Positions 43,634 through 52,453 of a stretch of 64,000 nt of DNA are shown here, one piece after another. How positions within the stretch are numbered: the stretch's first letter is position 1; each line of letters begins with the position of its first letter. The notes under the pieces are model-generated. The model was not told the origin of the DNA and did not search any database. It saw only the letters and a program-made list of their open reading frames with translations. The position numbers and the translations under genes were made by a program. Source of the stretch: Candidatus Electrothrix communis (lineage in GTDB: Bacteria; Desulfobacterota; Desulfobulbia; Desulfobulbales; Desulfobulbaceae); the NCBI GenBank assembly GCA_030644725.1, contig CP130629.1:1047572-1111571 (forward strand). The letters run 5' to 3'.

Positions 43634-46267
43634 ATGGAGTTATCTACCAGAGTGATTCAACTTTCTCTGCGCAAGCCCAAGATCGTTACCGCGATCATGC
43701 TTGTGTTCACCCTCATCGTCGGGGCCTTTATTGTTAAGGTTCATGTGGACACGGACCCGGAAAATATGCTTTCCGAGCATGAGGCAGTGCGTGTATTTCA
43801 CGATAAAACCAAGGAGGAGTTTGGCCTGTACGATGTGGTGGTTCTGGGTGTGGTTAATGAGCATCACCCGGACGGGGTCTTTACCCCGGAAACCCTGCAA
43901 CGGGTCTACACCCTGAGTAAATTCGCTGCCACCTTGGAAGATCCAGAAGATCCAGAACGCAGGGTGGTCAGTCGGGACATCATTGCCCCAGATAATGTGG
44001 ATAATATCCTCCAGGCCGGGCTCGGGCAGGTGCGTTTTGAGTGGCTGATGAAGGAGCCGCCCAAGACCCGCGAGGAAGCGTTGAAGATCCGCGATTACGC
44101 CTTGTCCAATCCCCTGCTCAAGGGCACCATGGTTTCGGAAGACGGCAAGGCCCTGGGGATCTACTTGCCCATTACCAAAAAAGATTTTGCCCATTCCGTG
44201 GCTGAGCAGCTACGAAAAAAGATTGATGAAATCGGTGCCGGTGATGATGAGTTTCATATCACCGGCCTGCCCGTGGCAGAGGATACCTTTGGTAAGGAGA
44301 TGTTTATCCAGATGGCAGTTTCCGCCCCTCTGGCCATGCTGATGATCTTCCTGCTCATGCTCTTTTTCTTCCGTAATCTCCAGCTGATCATCGCCCCGAT
44401 GATCATAGCCGTCTGCACAGTGGCTGTGACCATGGGGATGCTTATCGGCACCGGCCATACCCTCCATATCATGAGTTCCATGATCCCGATCTTTATCATG
44501 CCTATTGCGGTGGTGGATTCGGTCCATATTTTATCTGAGTTTTTTGATGCCTATCAGCAGCGCAAGGACAGAAAGGAAACCTTGATTTATGTCATGGCTC
44601 ATCTGTTCAAGCCCATGTTTTTCACCTCCCTGACCTCTGCGGCAGGCTTTGCCTCTTTAGCCTTTACCCCGATCCCGCCGGTCCAGGCCTTTGGTATCTT
44701 TGTTGCCTTGGGCATCCTGCTGGCGTGGTTTCTGACCATCATTTTCATTCCGGCCTATATAATGATGATGAAGGAGGAAAGCTTAGAGAATTTCGGTACG
44801 GATACCACCGATGCATCCCATAATGACTCCTTCCTTAACCGCCATCTGCGCTGGATCGGCAAGACTTCCTCCGGCAAACCTTGGTTGGTTATCGGAGTCA
44901 ATATCGGCATCATGGTCGTGGGCGTGGTTGGTATTCTGATGATTCAGGTCAATGATAATCCGGTTAAATGGTTTAAAAAGAGCCATGAAATCCGAGTGGC
45001 GGATAAAGTACTGAACAGCCATTTCGGCGGCACCTATGAGGCCTATCTTGTTTTGACCGGAAATGTGCAGGAGATGACTGTTACTCAGGCAGCAGGGCAG
45101 CTCAAAGAAAAACTCCGATCCATCCTGTCGGGCTCACCGGCACTCCTCGCCTCTGCAATGGGAGATATTGATCAGGAAATTGCGGACAGCAAGAGTGTTC
45201 AAGTGCTCAAAGATGCTCTGGCTCAGCTCTGGAATGTCGAGCTTGACAATGCCCCAGAAGACGATGATACTGTGTATGATTCCTGGGGAAAAGCCTTGGA
45301 CAGCCTGGGAGGAATAGGAGCTCAGAAGGAGGTCTTTAAGCGACCTGATGTGCTGCGCTACATCTCGAATTTCCAAGAGCATCTGGTCAAGCAAGGTGAT
45401 GTGGGCAAATCCAACACTGTGGCTGATGTGGTCAAGAAGGTGCATATGGAGCTGTTCGAGGGGGACCCGGAACGCTTTGCCATCCCGGACACAGTTAATG
45501 CTGTGGCCCAAACCCTTATTTCCTTTCAGAATAGTCATAAACCGGATGATCTCTGGCATCTGGTGACTCCAGATTACACCAAGGCCAACCTCTGGCTCCA
45601 GCTGCGCAGCGGCGATAATGTGGACATGGAGCGGGTCATTGAGGATGTTGAGCAGTATTTTGCCGCCAATCCTCCGCCTGTTGAGCTTCGCCATGACTGG
45701 GCCGGCCTGACCTACATCAACGTGGTCTGGCAGGAGAAGATGGTCACCGGGATGCGGGACTCCTTTATCGGAAGCTTTGTGGTGGTCTTTCTTATGATGG
45801 CCTTCCTGTTCCGCTCACCGACCTGGGGCCTGCTGGCAATGGTGCCGCTGACCTTCACCATCGGTTTTATCTACGGCTTTATCGGCCTGATCGGCAAGGA
45901 CTACGACATGCCGGTGGCAGTGCTCTCCTCTTTGGCTCTGGGACTGGCCGTGGACTTTGCCATCCATTTCCTCCAGCGCACTAGGATGACTATGGCCAAG
46001 ACCGGGGATTGGGGCGAAGCGATCCGGGATATGTTTGATGATCCGGCCCGGGCGATCCTGCGCAACATCATTGTTATCGCCATCGGTTTTACTCCGCTGC
46101 TGCTCGCACCGCTGGTTCCCTACCAGACCGTGGGTGTCTTCCTGGCTACTATTATGCTCTATTCGGGTATGGCTACCCTTTGGATTCTTCCGGCTTTGTT
46201 GACTGTGATGAAGGGTTGGGTGTTTAAGAAGGAGTTGAAGGCTTTTGCGGAGAAGGCTGAGGGGTGA
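43634..46267 (+). CDS. RND-superfamily (MMPL/HpnN-like) exporter
   Basis: 877 residues with two copies of a six-helix block: helix 1 (VTAIMLVFTLIVGAFIV), a large periplasmic loop, helices 2-6 (MAVSAPLAMLMIFLLMLFF ... FMPIAVVDSVHILSEFF), then a second half with LPVAVL-like LGLAVDFAIHFLQR. This is the MmpL/sterol-sensing type, similar to the hopanoid exporter HpnN, not the tripartite drug-efflux type. It is preceded by AGGAGGCAGTC. In related genomes such exporters neighbour LolA-like and DUF1302-like genes, and here those are 4 kb downstream. The substrate is a lipid or hydrophobic molecule by inference. Confidence 0.88.
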   Translation: MELSTRVIQLSLRKPKIVTAIMLVFTLIVGAFIVKVHVDTDPENMLSEHEAVRVFHDKTKEEFGLYDVVVLGVVNEHHPDGVFTPETLQRVYTLSKFAATLEDPEDPERRVVSRDIIAPDNVDNILQAGLGQVRFEWLMKEPPKTREEALKIRDYALSNPLLKGTMVSEDGKALGIYLPITKKDFAHSVAEQLRKKIDEIGAGDDEFHITGLPVAEDTFGKEMFIQMAVSAPLAMLMIFLLMLFFFRNLQLIIAPMIIAVCTVAVTMGMLIGTGHTLHIMSSMIPIFIMPIAVVDSVHILSEFFDAYQQRKDRKETLIYVMAHLFKPMFFTSLTSAAGFASLAFTPIPPVQAFGIFVALGILLAWFLTIIFIPAYIMMMKEESLENFGTDTTDASHNDSFLNRHLRWIGKTSSGKPWLVIGVNIGIMVVGVVGILMIQVNDNPVKWFKKSHEIRVADKVLNSHFGGTYEAYLVLTGNVQEMTVTQAAGQLKEKLRSILSGSPALLASAMGDIDQEIADSKSVQVLKDALAQLWNVELDNAPEDDDTVYDSWGKALDSLGGIGAQKEVFKRPDVLRYISNFQEHLVKQGDVGKSNTVADVVKKVHMELFEGDPERFAIPDTVNAVAQTLISFQNSHKPDDLWHLVTPDYTKANLWLQLRSGDNVDMERVIEDVEQYFAANPPPVELRHDWAGLTYINVVWQEKMVTGMRDSFIGSFVVVFLMMAFLFRSPTWGLLAMVPLTFTIGFIYGFIGLIGKDYDMPVAVLSSLALGLAVDFAIHFLQRTRMTMAKTGDWGEAIRDMFDDPARAILRNIIVIAIGFTPLLLAPLVPYQTVGVFLATIMLYSGMATLWILPALLTVMKGWVFKKELKAFAEKAEG

Positions 46268-46360
46268 TGATTGTGGCTTCCTCGGCAACATCCCGGTTTG
46301 GGGTGTTGTCGGGAAGCTCCTTTAGCAAATAATCAACAATAGTTCTCATGAGGTAACATT

Positions 46361-46849
46361 ATGACGACTTGGCTTCACTGGTTTTCGATAATAGCAGGAG
46401 CTGCAAGCGTCTTGAGTTTTGCAGCATTTCTATATGAAAAATTAGCAAGAAGACAAGCAAAATTAGAAGAAACTAGGCGTATATGGTCAGAAATTTCAAA
46501 AGTAAAAGGCATTATGGGGGATGTGGAAAAAGACATTCACTCGACCGGCTCCAGCAAGCGGGCTTTACAGGCACATGGGGCTTTGGCGATACTGTTGCGT
46601 GATCTCCTTAAGGAAGCAGCACAACGAGAGAAAAGATTTAGCCTGTCTACTATTCGTCAGTGGCGTGGTACAGGGAAACTCTCATCAGATTGGCAAGAAA
46701 AACTTGCTTTGACATTACTCCTCACAGAAGAGATAGACGATGAAGAGTTAAAGAATGAGGACTTCTCCAAGCATCGTGATGCAGATGCAGTACCAACTGA
46801 TAGCCCTGTTTACCATATTCTTGATGAGCATAACAAAGAACAGTGCTGA
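46361..46849 (+). CDS. Membrane-anchored hypothetical protein
   Basis: 162 residues with an N-terminal membrane segment (HWFSIIAGAASVLSFAAFLYE) and a cytoplasmic helical, charged domain (about 30-160) with a coiled-coil bias. No family recognised. It is the first gene of the toxin-antitoxin-rich region and has a different codon feel (more AT-rich) from the RND gene before it. Confidence 0.6.
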   Translation: MTTWLHWFSIIAGAASVLSFAAFLYEKLARRQAKLEETRRIWSEISKVKGIMGDVEKDIHSTGSSKRALQAHGALAILLRDLLKEAAQREKRFSLSTIRQWRGTGKLSSDWQEKLALTLLLTEEIDDEELKNEDFSKHRDADAVPTDSPVYHILDEHNKEQC

Positions 46850-46938
46850 AGAATAGCTAGAAGCTATCAAATTCATTTGATATGAATAACTAAGAATATT
46901 TCATCACTGGATACGATAGCCAACCGAAGGAGAAAATA

Positions 46939-47028
46939 ATGGACAACATGCGCACCTTCGCCGCTGACTACCCGGTAACCATCCCGGCAGTTATCAATGT
47001 TTCACCGGAAGCCTTTGAAGAGGAATAA
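46939..47028 (+). pseudogene. Truncated UPF0175-like antitoxin fragment
   Basis: 29 codons (MDNMRTFAADYPVTIPAVINVSP...). The start looks like the N-terminus of UPF0175 antitoxins (VTIPA.INVSPEAFEEE), but it stops after EEE, before the family's GRVSSGQAA region. Fragment of a lost toxin-antitoxin gene. Confidence 0.4.
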
Positions 47029-47044
47029 ATCATGCCAGAAATAG

Positions 47045-47230
47045 CACGCAGGTTTTACAACCGTGCTGCTGGAGAAAGATGAAACGACTCTGGTCTTCAA
47101 TCGCGTCCCTTCAGAAATTTGTGAAAATTGCGGAGAAGAGTATATCTCGTCCGAAATCAACAGAGCATTGCTTGGACAGGCGAAAAAAGGTCTGAAAAAT
47201 TTAAAAGGAGCACAACATGCCGCAAGTTAG
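47045..47230 (+). pseudogene. YgiT-type zinc-finger remnant (MqsA N-terminus-like)
   Basis: The frame reads GFTTVLLEKDETTLVFNRVP then SEICENCGEEYISSEINRALL, the second half of the YgiT zinc-finger with one CxxC. The first CxxC and the start codon are missing (a stop codon is in frame at 47042). No partner toxin remains. A leftover antitoxin fragment that overlaps the next gene's start by 14 bases. Confidence 0.6.
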
Positions 47231-47477
47231 AAATGAAGCAAAGAAGAGTCGCGCTGTTGAGCACAGCTCCCTGAGCAATATACAGATGGAGCTTATAAAG
47301 CTCTATTCTACAGATTTGGATCACGATGAGTTGATGAAGTTAAAAGAACTGCTGGTTGAGCATTTCAGCCAAAAGGCCATTGATGAAGCTGACAATATCT
47401 GGACGGAGAAGAAACTGTCGGAAAAGACTATGGATGACTGGCTGAATAATAAAATGAGTAATTATGCTGGAGGTTAA
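47217..47477 (+). CDS. Antitoxin-like helical protein
   Basis: 86 residues, mostly helical and charged, with SNIQMELIKLYSTDLDHDEL and AIDEADNIWTEKKLSEKTMDDWLN. Such short proteins occur beside PIN or DUF2442 genes in toxin-antitoxin clusters; I recognise it only as that type. Start ATG 47217 follows AAAAGGAGCACA. Its end overlaps the DUF2442 start. Confidence 0.6.
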   Translation: MPQVRNEAKKSRAVEHSSLSNIQMELIKLYSTDLDHDELMKLKELLVEHFSQKAIDEADNIWTEKKLSEKTMDDWLNNKMSNYAGG

Positions 47478-47751
47478 GCAGGAAACATATACAGGTGAGT
47501 ACACTCTTCGGCTTGTTTTTAATAACGGAATGGAAGGCACCGCAGATCTTAAAGAAACAATTTTTGATGATAAAAGAGCTGTTTTTTCCGTCTTGAAAGA
47601 AGAAACAATTTTTAAAAATTTCAAAGTCGAACACAGTACGGTTGTTTGGTCTGATCAACTTGATTTAGCTTCAGAATATCTGTTCTTTCTTGCGTTCAGA
47701 GATAAACCTGAATGGCAGAAACAATTTCAATCCTGGGGTTATATCAACTGA
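47464..47751 (+). CDS. DUF2442-domain protein
   Basis: 95 residues with GEYTLRLVFNNGMEGTADLKE ... WSDQLDLASEYLF, split here: GEYTLRLVFNNGMEGTADL; FKVEHSTVVWSDQLDLASE. This is the DUF2442 pattern (NADF-like fold), common as the second gene of DUF4160-DUF2442 modules with antitoxin-like roles. The usual DUF4160 partner is missing and replaced by the overlapping helical ORF. Confidence 0.8.
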   Translation: MLEVKQETYTGEYTLRLVFNNGMEGTADLKETIFDDKRAVFSVLKEETIFKNFKVEHSTVVWSDQLDLASEYLFFLAFRDKPEWQKQFQSWGYIN

Positions 47752-47776
47752 TCCTCTCAAATAATCAGGCGGTAAT

Positions 47777-47854
47777 ATGAAAGCAGAAGTAATCAGACAG
47801 GAAGCAATTCGATTGGGACTTACCGAGAAACTGCTACTGGCATACTGTTCATGA
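47777..47854 (+). pseudogene. 25-codon remnant of an antitoxin-type gene
   Basis: MKAEVIRQEAIRLGLTEKLL and five more codons. It resembles the start of helical antitoxins but stops early. Too short to call with confidence. Confidence 0.3.
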
Positions 47855-47900
47855 CTGTTTGAAAAAAACAGCGTTAAATTTAGGTTCGGGAGTTTGAGCA

Positions 47901-48152
47901 ATGGAATTAACAGACGTAATAGAAGAAGTCAGGCTCGTACCGAAAAACAGATTGCGGGATATTTACAATTTCATCCATTTCTTCAGGCTTGGGCTTGAGA
48001 CGGTACGGGATGACGCAGACGATATCATGCAGTTTGCAGGCTGCTGGCAGGACATGACAGACGAAGATTTTGAACATTTTTCACAGGAAATGACAGAGCG
48101 TCGTCGACAGGCATTCTCCGGGAGGGCAGCTCGTGAGAGCATCATTGATTGA
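47901..48152 (+). CDS. VapB-like antitoxin
   Basis: 83 residues with a helical start (MELTDVIEEVRLVPKNRLRDIYNFIHFF) typed here as LTDVIEEVRLVPKNRL, and a DITDEDFEHFSQEM-type acidic tail. This is the arrangement of DUF2281/VapB antitoxins that pair with PIN toxins. Its stop overlaps the PIN gene start by 20 bases, so the two are translationally coupled. Confidence 0.75.
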   Translation: MELTDVIEEVRLVPKNRLRDIYNFIHFFRLGLETVRDDADDIMQFAGCWQDMTDEDFEHFSQEMTERRRQAFSGRAARESIID

Positions 48153-48543
48153 TACGGATATTCTGTCGATGTTTTTCAGGAATGATCCTGAAGTCATTGC
48201 CTACCTTGCATCTTATCTTACCCGGCATAAAAAGATAAACATCAGTATCATAACATATTACGAAATCATAAGCGGTCTGATGCACCGTGATGCCCGTAAG
48301 CAGACAGCCTTGTTTCTCGATTTTGTCTCCAAAAATAATGTGCTACCGCTCTCCGAGCAATCTGTAAAAATCTCCGCTGAGATATATGCCGAACTACGAA
48401 AGGAGGGAAAGCCGTTGGATGATATTGACCTCCTGATCGCGGGTATCGCAGTTGCTGAAGATTTGGTTCTTGCCACACATAACCGGAAACACTTTGCGAG
48501 AATCAGAAGATTGGAGATTGAGGAGCTGAGGACATGCAAATAA
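48133..48543 (+). CDS. vapC: VapC-like PIN-domain toxin
   Basis: 136 residues from GTG 48133. The PIN-fold acidic residues are in place: SLIDTDILSMFF (first Asp), ITYYEIISGLMHR (Glu), DDIDLLIAGIAV (Asp pair). VapC toxins are ribonucleases cutting initiator tRNA or rRNA. Directly coupled to the VapB-like antitoxin. Confidence 0.88.
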   Translation: MRASLIDTDILSMFFRNDPEVIAYLASYLTRHKKINISIITYYEIISGLMHRDARKQTALFLDFVSKNNVLPLSEQSVKISAEIYAELRKEGKPLDDIDLLIAGIAVAEDLVLATHNRKHFARIRRLEIEELRTCK

Positions 48544-48619
48544 CGTTATCTGAAATAAAACATTTGTAAGCATCAGAGGTATCTCTCCAGAAAAATTAAC
48601 AGAGCAAGAAAACAACATA

Positions 48620-48838
48620 ATGATCAGCGAAGCTGAAGTGAAGAGAATGCCTCTTAATCAAAAACTCAGAATTATGGAAATGATCTGGGAAGATCTGAGT
48701 AGGGACGAAGATACGGTTGAATCACCTTCCTGGCACGAAGGTATCATAAAAGAAAGAGAAAAAAGCCTGGAGAGCGGTGAAATGATTGTTTCCGACTGGG
48801 AAAAGGCAAAGGCCGGAATACAAGGAAATGTTGCATGA
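48620..48838 (+). CDS. RelB/ParD-like addiction-module antitoxin
   Basis: 72 residues: AEVKRMPLNQKLRIMEMIWE matches the addiction-module component family (unstable antitoxin). The second half, SPSWHEGIIKEREKSLESGE, carries the conserved W-H...R pattern of this family. Coupled by a 4-base overlap to the downstream toxin gene. Confidence 0.85.
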   Translation: MISEAEVKRMPLNQKLRIMEMIWEDLSRDEDTVESPSWHEGIIKEREKSLESGEMIVSDWEKAKAGIQGNVA

Positions 48839-49131
48839 AGGTAACCATCCTTGATACCGCAGAAAAAGACCTTGAATCCGGCTACCGATTTTATGAAAAA
48901 CAAGCTCAAGGGCTTGGAACGTATTTCCTTGATTCACTGTTTTCTGATATAGATTCTCTGATATTTTTCGGAGAGACGTACCGAAAAGTTTTCGGTTGCC
49001 ACCGTCTTTTCTCGAAAAGATTTCCCTTTGCTATATATTATCGTCTCGCAGATGATGATATCCTAGTGACAGCCGTGCTCGATTACCGGAAGAGTCCAAA
49101 CTGGACAAGAGAGAAACGGACAGGGAGTTGA
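48835..49131 (+). CDS. RelE/ParE-family toxin
   Basis: 98 residues: TAEKDLESGYRFYEKQAQGLG ... (20-residue max shown as AEKDLESGYRFYEKQAQGL) and FPFAIYYRLADDDILVTAVL. This is the ParE/RelE fold. Members either cut mRNA at the ribosome or poison gyrase. Translation is coupled to the antitoxin through ATGA. Confidence 0.85.
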   Translation: MKVTILDTAEKDLESGYRFYEKQAQGLGTYFLDSLFSDIDSLIFFGETYRKVFGCHRLFSKRFPFAIYYRLADDDILVTAVLDYRKSPNWTREKRTGS

Positions 49132-49175
49132 TTTTCTTTCCGAGTGAAACGCAATAAAAATCAGGGAGAAGATTC

Positions 49176-49541
49176 ATGCCAGAGGTCGTCGCAATTATCG
49201 GCGCGAGTGAAAAACCGGACCGATACGCCAACAAGGCAATGCATGCGCTGCAAAAGCACGGGCATGAAGTGGTTCTGGTTAATCCGTTAAAAAAAGAAGT
49301 TGAGGGGCAGGAATGTCTTCGCTCTGTTGCTGACTATAATGAAAAAATTGATACGGTCACCTTGTATGTTAACCCGAACAGATTTCAGGATCATATCCAA
49401 GATGTTATCAAGACTGAGCCGAAACGGGTGATCATGAATCCGGGCACAGAAGATGATGAGCATCAACAGGTACTGGAAAATGCCGGAATAACGGTTTTGC
49501 GCGCCTGTACCTTGGTTTTACTGTCCACAAATCAATTTTAA
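49176..49541 (+). CDS. CoA-binding domain protein
   Basis: 121 residues with the Rossmann-like CoA_binding domain: VVAIIGASEKPDRYANKAM, VVLVNPLKKEVEG, and C-terminal VIMNPGTEDDEHQQVLENAG plus RACTLVLL. These are small cytosolic CoA-binding proteins of unknown role (YccU-like). It is not a toxin-antitoxin gene, so the island seems to end near here. Confidence 0.88.
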   Translation: MPEVVAIIGASEKPDRYANKAMHALQKHGHEVVLVNPLKKEVEGQECLRSVADYNEKIDTVTLYVNPNRFQDHIQDVIKTEPKRVIMNPGTEDDEHQQVLENAGITVLRACTLVLLSTNQF

Positions 49542-49588
49542 GAATTCTGGATTCGTCCTCACTATGCAACAAAAATCGGGAGCAGGAT

Positions 49589-50194
49589 ATGCCATACGGT
49601 AAATTTGAGTCAATTGCAGAAGTTGCCCGGAAATTTGACATTACAGTGAGCGGCAGTGCATCTTTTGCGAAGCGATTAGACATTACAATCCCTGACTATG
49701 ATTTCAGCAGGATTGAAAAAAAACTTATTGATGAGCTCAATTTTATTAATGAAGTCACAATTTGCGAAAGGATCATCAGTCCGATCTTAGAGCTGGTATC
49801 AGACCAGTATGAATTATTGAAAATTTGGTCCCATGTGCCCTATAACGTGGACCAAGAAAAAGGGCTGGTCGGTGAGCCAGACTATCTGGTTGCACCGAAG
49901 ACAAAATACGGCGATATGGGGGTTCCGCCGCTCTGCATTGTAGAGGCAAAGAAAGATAATTTTGAAGAAGGCTGGACACAGGCCTTGGCGGAAATGGTTG
50001 CTGCTTCCTTACAGGGAAGAGAAGAATGCTATGGCGTTGTGACAACAGGTAATACCTGGGCATTCGGCAAGCTGGAAAAAAAAGTGTTCACCAGAGATCC
50101 GAAGAAACTCTCAGCTACGGCTAATTTGCAGGAAATATTTGATGTGCTGAATTGGGTGTTTTATCGTGCTGAAGCTCTTCTTGGAGAAGAATGA
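49589..50194 (+). CDS. PD-(D/E)xK nuclease-fold protein, type I endonuclease-like
   Basis: 201 residues. GEPDYLVAPKTKYGDMG ... PPLCIVEAKKDNFEEGW gives Asp and Glu-x-Lys in the right spacing for the PD-(D/E)xK core (GEPDYLVAP, IVEAKKD). A family of stand-alone nuclease-like proteins frequent in cyanobacteria and Desulfobulbaceae; function unknown. The segment before it (about 1-70) is helical. No methylase is adjacent. Confidence 0.7.
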   Translation: MPYGKFESIAEVARKFDITVSGSASFAKRLDITIPDYDFSRIEKKLIDELNFINEVTICERIISPILELVSDQYELLKIWSHVPYNVDQEKGLVGEPDYLVAPKTKYGDMGVPPLCIVEAKKDNFEEGWTQALAEMVAASLQGREECYGVVTTGNTWAFGKLEKKVFTRDPKKLSATANLQEIFDVLNWVFYRAEALLGEE

Positions 50195-50231
50195 TTTTTT
50201 TATATTTAACAAGACAACAGGAGGATATGTC

Positions 50232-51050
50232 ATGAAGAAAACAATAGTAACTGCGTGCAGTCTCTTTGCCCTGCTGGTCTCAGCACCGTTAGCGGCAACA
50301 GCAGCGGAGGAGGTTGATGTTGAGGAGGTTGTGAACAAGGCCAATCTGGCTGCTTACTATGCCGGTGATGACGGCAAGGCAGAGATCAACATGACCATCA
50401 CGGACAGCCAGGGCCGGGAAAGAACTCGCGAGTTTATCATCCTGCGCAAGGATAAAGAGGACGGCGGTCAGCAATTCTTTTATGTCTACTTTAAGAAGCC
50501 CAGCGATGTCAGCAAGATGGTCTTTATGGTTCATAAGAATGTGGACAAGGATGATAACCGCTGGATGTATCTGCCTGCCCTGGATTTGGTCAAGCGAATT
50601 GCCGCCTCAGACAAGCGAACTTCCTTTGTGGGCAGTAACTTCATGTACGAGGATGTCTCCGGCCGGAATCTGTCAGAAGATACCCGTGAACTGGTGGAGA
50701 GCAACGACACCCATTACGTGATCAAAAACACGCCCAAGAAACCGGAAGACGTGGAGTTCTCTTCCTACACCGTGCAGATCGACAAAAAGAATTTTCTGCC
50801 AGTAAAAGCAGTCTACCTAGATAAAAATGGCAAGGAGTACCGAACTGTTGAGGCCACCAAGGTAGAGGATATTGATGGCATTCCCACAGTGGTTGAGTCC
50901 AAGGTCACGGATCTGGAAGCAAAAAGCTCCACAGTGTCCAAGTTCAGCAATGTTGAATACAACATTGGTTTGAAGGAAAACGTATTCACTGAAAGGTACA
51001 TGACTAATGACAGGAAGGCACGCGACCTCGCAAATAAAACAAAAAAATAG
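50232..51050 (+). CDS. LolA-like outer-membrane lipoprotein-sorting protein
   Basis: 272 residues from ATG 50232 (AGGAGGATATGTC before it). Signal peptide TACSLFALLVSAPLAATA, then a beta-rich domain with NMTITDSQGRERTREF, MYLPALDLVKRI and FVGSNFMYEDVSGRN, the PF17131-type LolA family. These proteins often accompany RND exporters and beta-barrel genes. Nine bases separate it from the beta-barrel gene. It probably moves lipids or lipoproteins between membranes. Confidence 0.88.
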   Translation: MKKTIVTACSLFALLVSAPLAATAAEEVDVEEVVNKANLAAYYAGDDGKAEINMTITDSQGRERTREFIILRKDKEDGGQQFFYVYFKKPSDVSKMVFMVHKNVDKDDNRWMYLPALDLVKRIAASDKRTSFVGSNFMYEDVSGRNLSEDTRELVESNDTHYVIKNTPKKPEDVEFSSYTVQIDKKNFLPVKAVYLDKNGKEYRTVEATKVEDIDGIPTVVESKVTDLEAKSSTVSKFSNVEYNIGLKENVFTERYMTNDRKARDLANKTKK

Positions 51051-51058
51051 GAGTTGGT

Positions 51059-52351
51059 ATGAGAAAAACAGCATATATCGCAGTAGCTCTAATTTTCGTT
51101 TTACCAATCAGTTTAAGTGTAGTTAGGGCAGAGGATGACAATATTTCCTTGTCTGAAAGGTTGCATGACGACTACGGCGTTGAAGCTCTCGGTTTTGCCG
51201 AGACCCGCTGGGGCACGCGCATGGTTGACGATGAAAACGAAGACACCCTGAGCCTCGGTGAGGCCCGTTTTCAGGTCCAGCTGGATCGTGATTTTGACAG
51301 CTTCCAGATCCAGTTCAAGGGCGACCTGTTAGCTGATGCGGTCACTGAAGAACTAGAGGCGGATATTCGCAATCTGAGCCTTTCTTTTTCCCCCTCAGAT
51401 ATGGTTGATATCAAACTAGGACGCATGGTCTCCACCTGGGGAACCGGTGATTTGGTTTTTATCAATGATATGTTTCCCAAGGACTGGCAGTCCTTTTTTA
51501 TCGGCAGAGATGATGAGTATCTGAAACAGGCCTCTAATTCCATCCGGACCGGGCTCTTCCTGGGCGACTACACCATTAATCTGGTCTACACCCCGCGTTT
51601 TCAGGGCTCCGAGTTTGTCAGCGGCGAACGATTGTCTTATTTCAACCCCGGTGCGGGCCAGATTGTCGGGCAGAATATGATCATGGCCGATGATGCCCCG
51701 GATGCGTATTTCGAGGATGACGAGACCTCAGTCCGCCTGTCCAAACGCTTCGGCGGAGTTGAGACGGCCCTGTACGGCTATATGGGCTTTTGGCAGGAGC
51801 CGGAGGGCATGGACGCAACCACAGGCAAGGCCATCTATCCCCGACTTAATGTCTGGGGTGCTTCAGCCCGTTCTCCTATGCTGGGCGGTATCGGCAATAT
51901 CGAAGTGGGATATTACGACTCCTTTGATGACGAGGATGGCCTGAATCCCTACATCCGACCTTCGGAATATCGTTTCCTGGTCGGCTTTGAACGGGAGTTG
52001 GCCCATGAACTCACCGGTGGCTTTCAGTATTATCTTGAAATGATTGACGAGTATGAGAACTATGAGCAGACCGTTGCTCCGGGTATGGAGGCACGAGATG
52101 AGTACCGACAAATGCTGACCATGCGCCTGACCAAGCTGATGATGCAGCAAACCCTGACCCTATCCCTCTTTGCCTATTACTCACCCACGGATAATGACGG
52201 CTATGTTCGACCGAAATTCCAGTATAAGTTAAGCGATAATTTATTGGTAGATGGCGGGTTCAACCTGTTCTTCGGCGAGAATGAACATACCTTCTGGGGC
52301 AGATTCCAGGATAACACCAACGCCTTTGTCGGTGTGCGCTATAGTTTTTAA
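51059..52351 (+). CDS. Outer-membrane beta-barrel protein (DUF1302-like)
   Basis: 430 residues: signal peptide (YIAVALIFVLPISLSVVRA) and a series of amphipathic beta strands ending in phenylalanine (NTNAFVGVRYSF), the C-terminal sorting signature of outer-membrane barrels. The motif FSPSDMVDIKLGRMVSTWGTGD is typical of DUF1302-like barrels that partner LolA-like proteins and RND exporters. Likely the outer-membrane component of the exporter encoded at 43634, from which it is separated by the TA island. Confidence 0.85.
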   Translation: MRKTAYIAVALIFVLPISLSVVRAEDDNISLSERLHDDYGVEALGFAETRWGTRMVDDENEDTLSLGEARFQVQLDRDFDSFQIQFKGDLLADAVTEELEADIRNLSLSFSPSDMVDIKLGRMVSTWGTGDLVFINDMFPKDWQSFFIGRDDEYLKQASNSIRTGLFLGDYTINLVYTPRFQGSEFVSGERLSYFNPGAGQIVGQNMIMADDAPDAYFEDDETSVRLSKRFGGVETALYGYMGFWQEPEGMDATTGKAIYPRLNVWGASARSPMLGGIGNIEVGYYDSFDDEDGLNPYIRPSEYRFLVGFERELAHELTGGFQYYLEMIDEYENYEQTVAPGMEARDEYRQMLTMRLTKLMMQQTLTLSLFAYYSPTDNDGYVRPKFQYKLSDNLLVDGGFNLFFGENEHTFWGRFQDNTNAFVGVRYSF

Positions 52352-52390
52352 TATTGTTTTGAACGATATTTTTAACGAAGTTGAAAAAAA

Positions 52391-52428
52391 AAACAATCCA
52401 CCTCCAGAGGGGGTGGGTTTCTACGAAG
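52391..52428. repeat. Dispersed hairpin repeat, copy 2
   Basis: The reverse complement reads CTTCGTAGAAACCCACCCCC ... GGAGGTGGATTGTTT, matching 36008-36049 in the opposite orientation. It sits between the barrel gene and the DUF2892 gene and may act as a terminator-like hairpin. Confidence 0.7.
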
Positions 52429-52453
52429 CAATAAAATAACGCGGAGGTTTATT

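Noticed and set aside
47045-47230. Complete MqsRA-type toxin-antitoxin pair
   Set aside because: Only the second half of the YgiT finger remains, with no start codon and no toxin.
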